The position numbers and the translations under genes are program-made. Below are positions 12,333 through 21,831 of a stretch of DNA of 64,000 bases, one piece after another. The stretch is from Jonesia denitrificans DSM 20603 (GTDB taxonomy: Bacteria; Actinomycetota; Actinomycetes; Actinomycetales; Cellulomonadaceae). Within the stretch, counting starts at the first letter, position 1. Each line of letters starts with the position of its first letter. The notes under the pieces are model-generated. The model searched no databases. It worked only from the letters and a program-made list of their open reading frames with translations, and was not told the DNA's origin. The stretch spans positions 1,860,001 to 1,924,000 of the forward strand of contig NC_013174.1 of NCBI RefSeq assembly GCF_000024065.1, written 5' to 3'.

Positions 12333-14579
12333 ATGAGCGCTTTGCCCGCTGGTCCGTTACGTGTCCCTCTTCCTCCTCTTGGTGTGCGCCCTCGTGAGGG
12401 TGGGATTGATGTTGCTGTGCATGCTGCGTATGCGACCTCTGTTGATGTGTGTCTTCTTTTTCCTGGTGATAAGGCTGAGGAGGGACGGTGGCCTTATGAG
12501 GAGGTTCGGCACCCGTTGACGGCCTCGTCGTATGGGGTGTGGTGGGGTTTTATCCCTGATGTGCCGGTGGGTACGCGTTATGGGTTTCGGGTTCACGGTG
12601 AGTGGAATCCTCGGTTGGGGTTGCGGCACAACCCGGCGAAGTTGTTGGTGGACCCGTATGCGCGTGGGCTCGTGGGTGAGTTGTCGTATGACGAGTCGAC
12701 CTATGGGTACATGATGAAGTTTGCTGACGGGCACCGGTTGGATGGCAATATTCATGGTTTAGCGGACCCTCGGGATACGGCGCCGCTTGTTCCGCATGGG
12801 GTTGTGGTGGATGTTCCTGATGCGCCTGTTGTGGCGCGGCCGCATGTTCCGTGGGCGCAGACTGTGGTGTATGAGGCGCATGTGCGTGGTGTGACGATGC
12901 GCCACCCGGATCTTCCACCGCAGTTGCGTGGGACGTATGCCGGGTTGGGGCATGAGGTGATGGTGTCGTACTTGAAGGACCTGGGGGTGACGACGGTTGA
13001 GTTGCTGCCAATTCAGGCTTTTGTGTCGGAGCCGCACCTCATTGAGAAAGGGCTGACGAATTATTGGGGTTATAACACTCTGGGGTTTTTTGCTCCGCAC
13101 GCGGATTATGCGACGGCAGCTGCAAAGGAGGCTGGGCCGGACGGGGTGATCCGTGAGGTTCAGGAGATGGTGGCGTCGTTGCACCGGGCGGGCCTAGAGG
13201 TGATTCTTGACGTGGTGTACAACCACACCTGTGAGGGTGGTACTGGGGGGCAGCACCTGTCCTGGCGCGGGTTGGATGCACCGGGGTATTACTTGCACGA
13301 TGGGTCCACCCCAGCGCAGTTCGCTGATGTCACTGGGTGTGGGAACACTCTTGATTTCACGCATCCGCGCGTTGTGCAACTTGCGTTGGATTCGATGCGG
13401 TATTGGGTGACGACTTTTGGGGTGGATGGGTTCCGGCTTGATTTAGCGGTGACCTTAGGGCGCGATAGCGCCGGTTTTACCCCTGATCACCCTTTCTTGG
13501 TTGCGTTGCGTACTGATCCGGTGCTTTCTCAGGTGAAGATTATTGCCGAGCCGTGGGATGTGGGGCCGGGCGGGTGGCAAACCGGGAACTTTGGCGCCCC
13601 TTTTGCGGAGTGGAACGACCGCTACCGAAACTGTGTTCGCGGGTTTTGGCTGTCTGACGCCCGGTCACTGTCCCATGGGCATCACGCAGGTGGCGTCCGT
13701 GAACTAGCGACCCGGTTGGCGGGGTCAGCCGACCTTTTTGGGCATTCTGACCCTCCGCTCATGCGGGGCGCAGTGGCGTCAGTGAACTTTGTGACTGCGC
13801 ACGACGGCTTTACTGTCGCGGATTTGGTGGCATACGACCACAAACATAATGAGAAGAACGGTGAGAACAACCGTGATGGCAACAATGACAACCAGTCGTG
13901 GAACCACGGTGTGGAGGGGCCTGTTGACCCTGATGATGCCCATGTGATTGCCTCGTTGCGTCGCCGGTCGATGCGCAACTTGTTGGGGACCCTTCTGCTG
14001 TCCGCGGGTACCCCTATGCTGACCGCTGGTGACGAGCGTGGCCGCACCCAGCACGGCAACAACAACGCCTACTGCCAAGACAATGAGGTGTCATGGCTTG
14101 AGTGGGAGCCCAACCAATGGCGTGATGACCTGCATGCCACTGTCCGTCACTTGCTGTCGATGCGCGCGCAACTACCAGCACTGCGCATCGATGGGTTCTT
14201 TTCTGGTGGGCCGCTAGCCCACGATGATGACCACCAACCAGACCTCGGGTGGTATTCCAGCGACGGCACTCCACTACGCCATGAGCAATGGCACGACCCT
14301 GGGACACGGGTTGTGCAAATGTTCCGCCGAGGGCGTATCCCAGGATATGGACCAGACACTGATCCCCATGTTCTTGTCATCATTAACGGAACGCTCGATT
14401 CAGCAGCTGTCACCCTGCCTGTACACAATACTGAACGGCGATGGAAACTCCAGTGGTCCTCGGAATGGGAATCACCGACTTCCGGTGACGACACGCGCGA
14501 AGAAGCGCACGGACCTGGCGACAATGTTGTACTCGAAGCGCTCAGTCTTGCTGTCTACACCGCTGATGCGCTGGGATAA
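12333..14579 (+). CDS. glgX: Glycogen debranching enzyme GlgX (GH13, isoamylase type)
   Basis: GlgX hydrolyses alpha-1,6 branch points of glycogen or limit dextrins in the cytoplasm. The 748-residue protein has an N-terminal CBM48-like region (HAAYATSVDVCLLF) and a GH13 barrel: VILDVVYNHT (region I), DGFRLDLAVTL with the nucleophile Asp, IIAEPWDVG with the acid/base Glu, and FVTAHDGFTVAD with the stabilising Asp. It opens a same-strand run glgX-glgE-treS-glgB of alpha-glucan genes. Its first part uses many T-ending codons unlike the C-rich glgE/treS/glgB that follow, which may reflect a different history. Confidence 0.93.
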   Translation: MSALPAGPLRVPLPPLGVRPREGGIDVAVHAAYATSVDVCLLFPGDKAEEGRWPYEEVRHPLTASSYGVWWGFIPDVPVGTRYGFRVHGEWNPRLGLRHNPAKLLVDPYARGLVGELSYDESTYGYMMKFADGHRLDGNIHGLADPRDTAPLVPHGVVVDVPDAPVVARPHVPWAQTVVYEAHVRGVTMRHPDLPPQLRGTYAGLGHEVMVSYLKDLGVTTVELLPIQAFVSEPHLIEKGLTNYWGYNTLGFFAPHADYATAAAKEAGPDGVIREVQEMVASLHRAGLEVILDVVYNHTCEGGTGGQHLSWRGLDAPGYYLHDGSTPAQFADVTGCGNTLDFTHPRVVQLALDSMRYWVTTFGVDGFRLDLAVTLGRDSAGFTPDHPFLVALRTDPVLSQVKIIAEPWDVGPGGWQTGNFGAPFAEWNDRYRNCVRGFWLSDARSLSHGHHAGGVRELATRLAGSADLFGHSDPPLMRGAVASVNFVTAHDGFTVADLVAYDHKHNEKNGENNRDGNNDNQSWNHGVEGPVDPDDAHVIASLRRRSMRNLLGTLLLSAGTPMLTAGDERGRTQHGNNNAYCQDNEVSWLEWEPNQWRDDLHATVRHLLSMRAQLPALRIDGFFSGGPLAHDDDHQPDLGWYSSDGTPLRHEQWHDPGTRVVQMFRRGRIPGYGPDTDPHVLVIINGTLDSAAVTLPVHNTERRWKLQWSSEWESPTSGDDTREEAHGPGDNVVLEALSLAVYTADALG

Positions 14580-14620
14580 GTTACCAGGCTGCCACACAGC
14601 TGGCGACCTTTTGATCACGG

Positions 14621-16738
14621 ATGGGGAACACCTGCCCAACCACTGCGAAAAGTCAGCCTGTTTCGGCTAGCGTTAATCCTGTGACTCCACAACGCCGACG
14701 TGCAGCAACAGTGACGAGCTCCCCAACCGCCCAGCCCGCCGCGGGCATCGGCAGGATACCAATCCTCGATGTCTGCCCGACCGTGTCACATGGCCGCTGG
14801 GCGGCAAAAGCCGTTGTCGGCGAAATGGTCCCCATCGAGGCAACAGTGTTCCGAGAAGGTCACGACGCAGTGGGGGCAACAGCAGTGTTGTTGTCTCCCC
14901 GCGGGAAACGCCACACAGCCCGCATGGTCGATATCGCACCAGGACTTGACCGCTTCCAGGGTTTCCTCGCCCCCACCGAACCCGGACGGTGGAAAATCAA
15001 AGTCGAAGCATGGTCAGACCCCTATGGCACCTGGGAACACGACGCCGGCGTCAAAATCGCTGCCGGAATCGACGCGGAACTCATGTGCGCAGAAGGTGTC
15101 CTGTTATTCCAACGCGCAGCACGTCAACGCGGCATCACACCCGAAGACAAAGCTGCGTTGCGCTCCATTGTCGCGGCCCTTCGCGACACAACATTGTCAC
15201 CACAAACCCGCTTTGAGGCAGCAACTGCCCCACAGATCACCGCGATCATGCGGTACCGGTCACCTCTTCGCGACCTTGTCACATCGTCACAGACATACCC
15301 GTTGACTGTGCACCGGCCCCAAGCATTGTTTAACTCCTGGTACGAGTTCTTCCCCCGCTCAGAAGGCGCATACCGCACCGACGACGGAACATGGGTTTCT
15401 GGCACACTACAGACCGCGAGCGAACGCCTTGGCGCCATCGCCGACATGGGTTTCGACACGATCTACCTCACCCCGATCCACCCGATCGGCACAACAAACC
15501 GTAAAGGGCCCAACAACACACTGCACGCAGGCCCGAACGACCCGGGTTCCCCCTACGGAATTGGGTCACCCGAAGGCGGTCACGACGCCATCCACCCTGA
15601 CTTGGGCACATTCGACGACTTTGACGACTTTGTCGAGCGCGCTCGGTCCCACAACCTCGAGGTCGCCCTCGACATTGCCCTGCAATGCTCCCCGGACCAC
15701 CCCTGGGTCAAAGAACACCCCAACTGGTTCACCACACGAGCTGACGGAAGCATCGCCTACGCCGAAAACCCGCCAAAAAAATACCAAGATATCTACCCCC
15801 TGAACTTTGACAACGACCCAGAGGGGATCTACCAAGAGATCAACCGCATCATCCGGTTGTGGATCTCCCATGGCGTCACCGCATTCCGTGTGGACAACCC
15901 TCACACAAAACCGTTGAACTTCTGGGAGCGGCTCCTGGCAGACATTGCCGCAGACCACCCCGATGTGCTCTTCCTGTCTGAAGCATTCACCAAACCCGCG
16001 ATGATGCGCACCCTCGCGACCATCGGGTTCCACCAGTCGTACACCTACTTCACCTGGCGCAACACCAAACAAGAACTAGAAAGCTACCTCAAAGAAGTGT
16101 CCGGCCCAATCGGCTCAACCATGCGCCCCTCCTTCTGGCCCACCACACACGACATCCTGCCGCCCTACCTCCAACACGGCGGAATCCCAGCCTTCGCCAT
16201 CCGCGCGATCATTGCAGCGACCGCATCACCACTGTGGGGGATCTACTCCGGATACGAACTCGCCGAACGCACACCACGTCCGGGAGCAGAAGAACTCATC
16301 GACAACGAAAAATACCAGTACACCCAACGCAACTGGTCACGGACCAGCGAGATCGGTATTGCACCCCTGATCACCACGCTCAACACGATCCGACGCACAC
16401 ACCCAGCACTTCAACAACTCCGTAATCTCACCGTCCACCACACCAGTGATGACAACATTCTTGCCTTTTCTTCTCACCTCCCGGCAGCTTTCGCCGACGG
16501 GGAAGATAACACCATCATCACCGTCGTCAACCTTGATCCACACAACACCAGAGAAGGAACCGTGTGGCTCGACCTCGAAGCCTTAGGGCTATCCAACGAC
16601 ATCGCGGACATAGGAACCCCTGTGTTTCGTGCACATGACCTGTTGAGCGGACAACACTTTGACTGGGGGCGTCAAGCGTTTGTCCGACTCAACCCCATTG
16701 CCAACTGCGCACACATCATCCACGTGAGGCCACTGTGA
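14621..16738 (+). CDS. glgE: GlgE: alpha-1,4-glucan:maltose-1-phosphate maltosyltransferase
   Basis: GlgE extends linear alpha-1,4-glucan by transferring maltosyl units from maltose 1-phosphate. About 85 residues in, the GlgE-type N-domain begins (GRIPILDVCPTVSHGRWAAKAVVGE). The GH13 barrel shows GVTAFRVDNPHTKPLNFWE with the nucleophile Asp, LFLSEAFTKPAMM with the acid/base Glu, and the C-terminal GlgE pattern. The start is uncertain: ATG at 14621 has no ribosome binding site, and GTG at 14681 (MTPQRRRAATV) is a good alternative, possibly leaderless since a TAGCGT hexamer lies just upstream. The last codon overlaps the treS GTG start (GTGA), indicating coupled translation. Confidence 0.94.
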   Translation: MGNTCPTTAKSQPVSASVNPVTPQRRRAATVTSSPTAQPAAGIGRIPILDVCPTVSHGRWAAKAVVGEMVPIEATVFREGHDAVGATAVLLSPRGKRHTARMVDIAPGLDRFQGFLAPTEPGRWKIKVEAWSDPYGTWEHDAGVKIAAGIDAELMCAEGVLLFQRAARQRGITPEDKAALRSIVAALRDTTLSPQTRFEAATAPQITAIMRYRSPLRDLVTSSQTYPLTVHRPQALFNSWYEFFPRSEGAYRTDDGTWVSGTLQTASERLGAIADMGFDTIYLTPIHPIGTTNRKGPNNTLHAGPNDPGSPYGIGSPEGGHDAIHPDLGTFDDFDDFVERARSHNLEVALDIALQCSPDHPWVKEHPNWFTTRADGSIAYAENPPKKYQDIYPLNFDNDPEGIYQEINRIIRLWISHGVTAFRVDNPHTKPLNFWERLLADIAADHPDVLFLSEAFTKPAMMRTLATIGFHQSYTYFTWRNTKQELESYLKEVSGPIGSTMRPSFWPTTHDILPPYLQHGGIPAFAIRAIIAATASPLWGIYSGYELAERTPRPGAEELIDNEKYQYTQRNWSRTSEIGIAPLITTLNTIRRTHPALQQLRNLTVHHTSDDNILAFSSHLPAAFADGEDNTIITVVNLDPHNTREGTVWLDLEALGLSNDIADIGTPVFRAHDLLSGQHFDWGRQAFVRLNPIANCAHIIHVRPL

Positions 16739-18492
16739 CCCAATCACATTCTGACTTCCTCAAGCCAGCGACCGTTGGAGGGACCAGCCCCTACCTCCAC
16801 TCAGCCAGCCAATTTCCCGGCGTTGCCGGAGAAACCTCCGGGCTGTCCAACGACCCGCACTGGTACAAAACAGCTGTCTTCTACGAAGTCATCGTTCGGG
16901 CATTTTCCGACACCACCCAATCAGGAGTCGGTGACTTACGCGGACTCATTGCCCGCCTCGACTACCTTCAATGGTTAGGCGTGGACTGTCTATGGCTTCC
17001 CCCGTTCTACCCATCCCCCCTCAAAGACGGCGGATACGATGTTGCCGACTACACCTCCATTGCCCCTCAACTGGGAACCATGGAGGACTTTCAAGAACTG
17101 ATGACCGAGGCACACCGACGCGGTATCCGCATCATCATCGACCTCGTCATGAACCACACCTCAGATCAACACCCCTGGTTCCAGTCCTCCCGAAACGACC
17201 CAGAAGGACCCTACGGCGACTTCTACGTCTGGAGTGATGACAACACCCGCTACGCCGACGCCCGCATCATCTTCACAGACACCGAAACGTCCAACTGGAC
17301 CTTCGACCCCGTACGCCGCCAGTACTACTGGCACCGGTTCTTCCACCACCAACCCGACCTCAACTTTGACAACCCCGACGTGCGTGACGCCATGATCGAT
17401 GTGGCACGATTCTGGTGCTCCCAAGGAGTCGATGGCTTCCGGCTCGACGCAGTGCCCTACCTCTTCGAAGCAGAAGGAACGAACTGCGAAAACCTTCCCG
17501 AAACGCACGCGTTCCTGCGCGACCTGCGCCGAATGCTCGACACCGAGTTCCCCGGTCGGATCATGCTCGCGGAAGCCAACCAATGGCCAGAAGACGTCAT
17601 CCACTACTACGGCACCGACGAAGAACCCGAATGCCACATGTGCTTCCACTTCCCCGTCATGCCGCGCATCTACTACGCAATCAAAGACGGTCGAGCACAA
17701 CAAATCATTGACATCCTCAATGACACCCCTGCGCTCAGTGCAGGACAACAATGGGGTACCTTTCTACGAAACCACGACGAACTCACCCTCGAAATGGTCT
17801 CCACCGAAGAACGTGCCTCCATGTACCGGTGGTTCGCACCAGATCCACGGATGCGCGCCAACGTCGGAATCAGACGGCGCCTCGCCCCCCTGTTAGATAA
17901 CAACCGCAAAGAAATCGAACTGGCCAACGCCCTCCTCCTATCCCTGCCAGGAAGCCCCTGCCTGTACTACGGCGACGAAATCGGCATGGGGGACAACATT
18001 TGGCTCGACGACCGCGACTCTGTGCGCACACCCATGCAATGGACTCCCGACCGTAACGCTGGATTCTCCTACGCAGACCCCGGCAAACTCTACCTTCCCG
18101 TTGTCCAATCACTGGTCTACAACTACCGTTCCGTCAACGTTGAAGCACAAGTAGAACAACCCTCATCTCTGCTCCACTGGACCCGCGGTATGCTCGCCGT
18201 GCGTAAACGCCACCCCGCATTTGGAGCCGGCGGATACGCATCCCTGAACTGCGACGACGAATCACTCTTTGCCTACCTCCGATACACCGACGACGAAAGC
18301 ATTACGTGCATCGTCAACTTCGCTGCCACTGCGCGGTCCGGGAAAGTCCACATCCCCGGCAAAGCGGGTTACACAGCAGTCGATGTGTTTGGCGGGTCAC
18401 CCATCGGCACCGTCGACGACAACGACAACCTTCCCGTCATGCTCGGCTCGCGCGAGTTCTACTGGCTCGCACTGATCCCGGCAAGCGACTAG
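16735..18492 (+). CDS. treS: Trehalose synthase TreS (maltose/trehalose isomerase, GH13)
   Basis: TreS interconverts trehalose and maltose and feeds maltose into the GlgE route. The 585-residue protein begins with GTG overlapping the glgE stop. Family motifs: WYKTAVFYEVIVRAFSDT, the region I block IIDLVMNHTSDQHPWFQ, DGFRLDAVPYLFE with the nucleophile, MLAEANQWPED with the acid/base, FLRNHDELTLEM with the third acidic residue. There is no C-terminal maltokinase fusion and no maltokinase gene next to it, although the pathway needs one to make maltose 1-phosphate. Confidence 0.94.
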   Translation: MTQSHSDFLKPATVGGTSPYLHSASQFPGVAGETSGLSNDPHWYKTAVFYEVIVRAFSDTTQSGVGDLRGLIARLDYLQWLGVDCLWLPPFYPSPLKDGGYDVADYTSIAPQLGTMEDFQELMTEAHRRGIRIIIDLVMNHTSDQHPWFQSSRNDPEGPYGDFYVWSDDNTRYADARIIFTDTETSNWTFDPVRRQYYWHRFFHHQPDLNFDNPDVRDAMIDVARFWCSQGVDGFRLDAVPYLFEAEGTNCENLPETHAFLRDLRRMLDTEFPGRIMLAEANQWPEDVIHYYGTDEEPECHMCFHFPVMPRIYYAIKDGRAQQIIDILNDTPALSAGQQWGTFLRNHDELTLEMVSTEERASMYRWFAPDPRMRANVGIRRRLAPLLDNNRKEIELANALLLSLPGSPCLYYGDEIGMGDNIWLDDRDSVRTPMQWTPDRNAGFSYADPGKLYLPVVQSLVYNYRSVNVEAQVEQPSSLLHWTRGMLAVRKRHPAFGAGGYASLNCDDESLFAYLRYTDDESITCIVNFAATARSGKVHIPGKAGYTAVDVFGGSPIGTVDDNDNLPVMLGSREFYWLALIPASD

Positions 18493-18519
18493 GCACACAT
18501 CGGAGCATAAGGACACAAC

Positions 18520-20745
18520 ATGGCGCTAACCCAGAACACCCCACCTGCACCGTTACCCATCAGCAGTGAACTACTCACCGCAATCGCACACGGCACCCAC
18601 CACGACCCACACACAGTACTTGGCCCCCATGTCCACCCCCCGCTCAAAGCGACTGGACCCCAATGGGCGACCGTTCGTGTCTCCCGCCCCCTGGCAACCA
18701 GCGTCAGCCTCATCACCGCGACCGACCGTCACACCATGACCCACGAACACGAAGGGGTGTGGGTCGCCGTCATCCCCGCGCCAGGTGGCAACGCCCCCGA
18801 ATACCAGGTTGACACCACCTGGGGTGACACCACGCACACCAGCGACGATGGATACCGGTTCCTACCCACCATCAGCGAATTTGACCTCCACCTCATTGGC
18901 GAAGGTCGACACGAGCAGTTGTGGACCGCACTCGGCGCGAACCAACGCAACTACCCCACATCGTTTGGCACCACCACCGGAACAGCCATGGCGGTGTGGG
19001 CTCCCACCGCCCGCGCCGTGCGTGTTATTGGTGACTTCAACGGGTGGGACGGGCGCGCCCACGCGATGCGCAGCCTCGGCTCCTCCGGAATCTGGGAACT
19101 CTACCTCCCCGGTGTCGGCCCCGGTGCGCCCTACAAGTTCGAGATTTACACTGCGGATGGGCAATGGCTCCGCAAAGCTGACCCCCTGGCCCGCGCCACA
19201 GAAGTTCCCCCAGCCACAGCAAGTATCGTCGCTGACGACACCTACACCTGGGGTGACAACACCTGGATGACACGCCGCGCCACCCGCGATCCCCACGACC
19301 AACCCATGTCGATCTACGAGGTGCACCTGGGTTCATGGCGACAAGGACTCAACTACCGCGACGCCGCACACCAACTCACCGAATACATCAGCGACATGGG
19401 GTTCACCCACGTCGAGTTCCTCCCACTAGCCGAACACCCCTTCGGTGGTTCATGGGGCTACCAAGTCACCTCTTACTACGCACCCACCTCCCGGTTTGGG
19501 AACCCAGCCGACTTCAAATACCTCGTCGACACCCTTCACCAAGCAGGAATCGGCGTCATCCTTGACTGGGTGCCCGCCCACTTCCCCAAAGACGAATGGG
19601 CACTTGGCCGATTCGATGGCACCTGTTTGTACGAACACCCAGACCCCCACCAAGGTGAACACCCTGACTGGGGAACCTACATTTTCAACTACGGTCGCAA
19701 CGAAGTGCGCAACTTCCTCGTTGCCAACGCAACCTACTGGCTGGAAGAGTTCCACATTGATGCTCTCCGCGTCGACGCGGTCGCCTCCATGCTCTATCTC
19801 GACTACTCACGCGTTGACGGCCAATGGACCCCCAACCGTCACGGAGGACGCGAAAACCTCGACGCAATTGCTTTCCTGCAAGAAGCCAACGCCACCGCTT
19901 ACCGGCGAAACCCTGGCACCATGATGATCGCCGAAGAATCGACGGCATTCCCCCAAGTCACCGCCCCCACCCACGTTGGTGGACTCGGCTTCGGGTTCAA
20001 ATGGAACATGGGCTGGATGAACGACACCCTGCGCTATCTCCACGAAGAACCCGTGAACCGGCGGTGGCACCATGGAATGCTCACCCACACTATTTCCTAC
20101 GCGTTCTCCGAACAGTTCCTCCTCCCCTTGTCCCACGACGAAGTCGTCCACGGAAAAGGGTCACTCTTCACAAAAATGCCTGGCGACGACTGGCAACGGT
20201 TCGCCAGCGTCCGCTCACTGTTCGCCTGGCAATGGGCGTACCCCGGCAAACAACTCCTCTTCATGGGCAACGAGTTCGCCCAGCGTGGCGAATGGCGTGA
20301 AGGCGGGTCCCTGGAATGGGGATCACTCAATGACCCGGCCCACGCACGTGTCCGCGGGCTGGTGCGCGACCTCAATACCCTCTACCAGAGGCACCGCGCA
20401 CTGTGGGACAACGATCACTCCCCCGAAGGATTCCGGTGGCTCGAATATCGCGACTCCGACCACAACACGGTGAGTTTCACCCGCACCTCCCACAACGGTG
20501 ACCAGGTCGTCGTCATCGCGAACTTCGCGGGAGTCCCCCATGAAAACTACCGGGTCCCCCTCCCCCACGGCGGCACCTGGCGTGAAGAACTCAACACTGA
20601 CTCCAGCGTGTACGGCGGGTCCGGGGTGAGTAACACATCGCCTATAGCAGCAGACAACACCCCTTGGGGGGATGGTGCATCCCACTCAGCAGTGATTCGC
20701 GTCCCACCATTAGGCGTCCTCTACCTCGTCCCAGAGTCGCACTAA
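18520..20745 (+). CDS. glgB: 1,4-alpha-glucan branching enzyme GlgB
   Basis: GlgB introduces alpha-1,6 branches into glycogen-type glucan. The 741-residue, four-domain form is visible: an N1 domain (AIAHGTHHDPHTVLGPH), a CBM48 domain (AVWAPTARAVRVIGDFNGWD), the GH13 barrel and a C-terminal domain. Catalytic blocks are DALRVDAVASMLYLDYSR (Asp), MMIAEESTAFP (Glu) and PLSHDEVVHGKGSL (Asp). It is the last gene of the glgX-glgE-treS-glgB run; 27 bp separate it from treS. A very strong terminator follows. Confidence 0.96.
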   Translation: MALTQNTPPAPLPISSELLTAIAHGTHHDPHTVLGPHVHPPLKATGPQWATVRVSRPLATSVSLITATDRHTMTHEHEGVWVAVIPAPGGNAPEYQVDTTWGDTTHTSDDGYRFLPTISEFDLHLIGEGRHEQLWTALGANQRNYPTSFGTTTGTAMAVWAPTARAVRVIGDFNGWDGRAHAMRSLGSSGIWELYLPGVGPGAPYKFEIYTADGQWLRKADPLARATEVPPATASIVADDTYTWGDNTWMTRRATRDPHDQPMSIYEVHLGSWRQGLNYRDAAHQLTEYISDMGFTHVEFLPLAEHPFGGSWGYQVTSYYAPTSRFGNPADFKYLVDTLHQAGIGVILDWVPAHFPKDEWALGRFDGTCLYEHPDPHQGEHPDWGTYIFNYGRNEVRNFLVANATYWLEEFHIDALRVDAVASMLYLDYSRVDGQWTPNRHGGRENLDAIAFLQEANATAYRRNPGTMMIAEESTAFPQVTAPTHVGGLGFGFKWNMGWMNDTLRYLHEEPVNRRWHHGMLTHTISYAFSEQFLLPLSHDEVVHGKGSLFTKMPGDDWQRFASVRSLFAWQWAYPGKQLLFMGNEFAQRGEWREGGSLEWGSLNDPAHARVRGLVRDLNTLYQRHRALWDNDHSPEGFRWLEYRDSDHNTVSFTRTSHNGDQVVVIANFAGVPHENYRVPLPHGGTWREELNTDSSVYGGSGVSNTSPIAADNTPWGDGASHSAVIRVPPLGVLYLVPESH

Positions 20746-20754
20746 CACAGGTGC

Positions 20755-20803
20755 CACAGCAGTGGGGGGCATCCACGCCACGTGGATGCCCCCCACTGCT
20801 GTG
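20755..20803. terminator. 23-bp perfect hairpin between glgB and thioredoxin-like gene
   Basis: A perfect inverted repeat of 23 bp on each arm (20755-20777 and 20781-20803) with a 3-nt CCA loop; the core is GTGGGGGGCATCCACG and its complement. It lies 10 bp after the glgB stop and about 25 bp before the end of the convergent thioredoxin-like gene, so it most likely terminates both directions. There is no long T-tract on either side. Confidence 0.85.
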
Positions 20804-20828
20804 TGCCAGTCACACAGCGATGATGAGG

Positions 20829-21770
20829 TTAGAACAACGCGGAAGCAAGCCGCCGCCTCGCAGGAGCAACACGAAGATCATCTGCTCCCAAAATCTCAAA
20901 GTAGTCAACAACCCGGACCCGCACACGCTCGCGGTCCTCAGCAGTTAACGAGGGGATCAACGAGATCAGCCGATCCAACGCGTCCTCAACTTTGCCGCCA
21001 ATCATGTCAACATCAGCAACAGCTAACTGCGCATCGACATCGTCGGGTGCATTCGCAGCATGAGACCGAACTTCCCCAAGATCAACAGATGCGGTGCGCT
21101 GGAGAAGAGAGACTTGCGCCAACCCGGCCGCGGCCATCGTGTCCTTGGGGTCCTGCTTCAACGCCTTCGTGTACGCAGCAATCGCCGTGTCAAAATCGTT
21201 GCGCTCAATGGCATCAAACGCCTCTTGATGCAAGGGAGGAAGCGGCTCGGGTTCTGCCTGTGCATCGTGAGCTGGTTCCTGCCCGGTATCCCCCTGAGGT
21301 TCAATGACACCGGTGACACCGTTCGCTGCAGCTGCCTGCAAAAACTGGTCCAGAACAGAAGCGATTGTTTGGGCGTCTTGCACACCGGCGAACAACGGAA
21401 CTGGCTGACCACCAATCAAACCCACAACTGCTGGCACATCCTGCACTTGGAACGCTGCAGCGATCCTCGGCCAAGCCTGAACATCCACACGCCCCAGGAG
21501 CAACCTGCCCTGTGCACTCTCAACAACGTTGCCCAGAGTGTCCGCCATGGTGACGCACCCTTGGTCATCGTTGACCCACAAGTAAATGAGAACAGGGACT
21601 TCAGTGGACCGTTGGACCACTGCTGAAAATGATTCCTCAGTTAAGTCAACAACATAGCCACCCGCGGCAGGGGCGGGGCGGTCAGCAGGAACTTTCTGAT
21701 TCGCTGCCTGCAATGCGGAAAGGTCAACCGCACCGCGAACGTGGATATCTGGGTGAGCAGATTCAGTCAT
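20829..21770 (-). CDS. Thioredoxin-like TPR protein (CnoX/YbbN-like) with a degenerate active site
   Basis: A co-chaperone-like protein of about 313 residues: a thioredoxin fold (VPVLIYLWVNDDQGCVTMAD...VQDVPAVVGLIGGQPVPLFAG) followed by a tetratricopeptide region (FDAIERNDFDTAIAAYTKAL, LAQVSLLQRTA). The usual CxxC is reduced to a single cysteine (DDQGC), so dithiol redox activity is unlikely and a binding/holdase role more likely. ATG at 21770 (MTESAHPDIHVRG) has AAAGGA upstream and is preferred over the longer open frame to 21824. It is the third gene of an operon with a lipoprotein and a membrane protein upstream. Confidence 0.85.
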   Translation of the reverse strand: MTESAHPDIHVRGAVDLSALQAANQKVPADRPAPAAGGYVVDLTEESFSAVVQRSTEVPVLIYLWVNDDQGCVTMADTLGNVVESAQGRLLLGRVDVQAWPRIAAAFQVQDVPAVVGLIGGQPVPLFAGVQDAQTIASVLDQFLQAAAANGVTGVIEPQGDTGQEPAHDAQAEPEPLPPLHQEAFDAIERNDFDTAIAAYTKALKQDPKDTMAAAGLAQVSLLQRTASVDLGEVRSHAANAPDDVDAQLAVADVDMIGGKVEDALDRLISLIPSLTAEDRERVRVRVVDYFEILGADDLRVAPARRRLASALF

Positions 21771-21831
21771 TGCGTCTTTCCTTTGTTGTCGCACAGTGTG
21801 GCCGTCGTGGGCTTTCACTGACATGGGCCAC

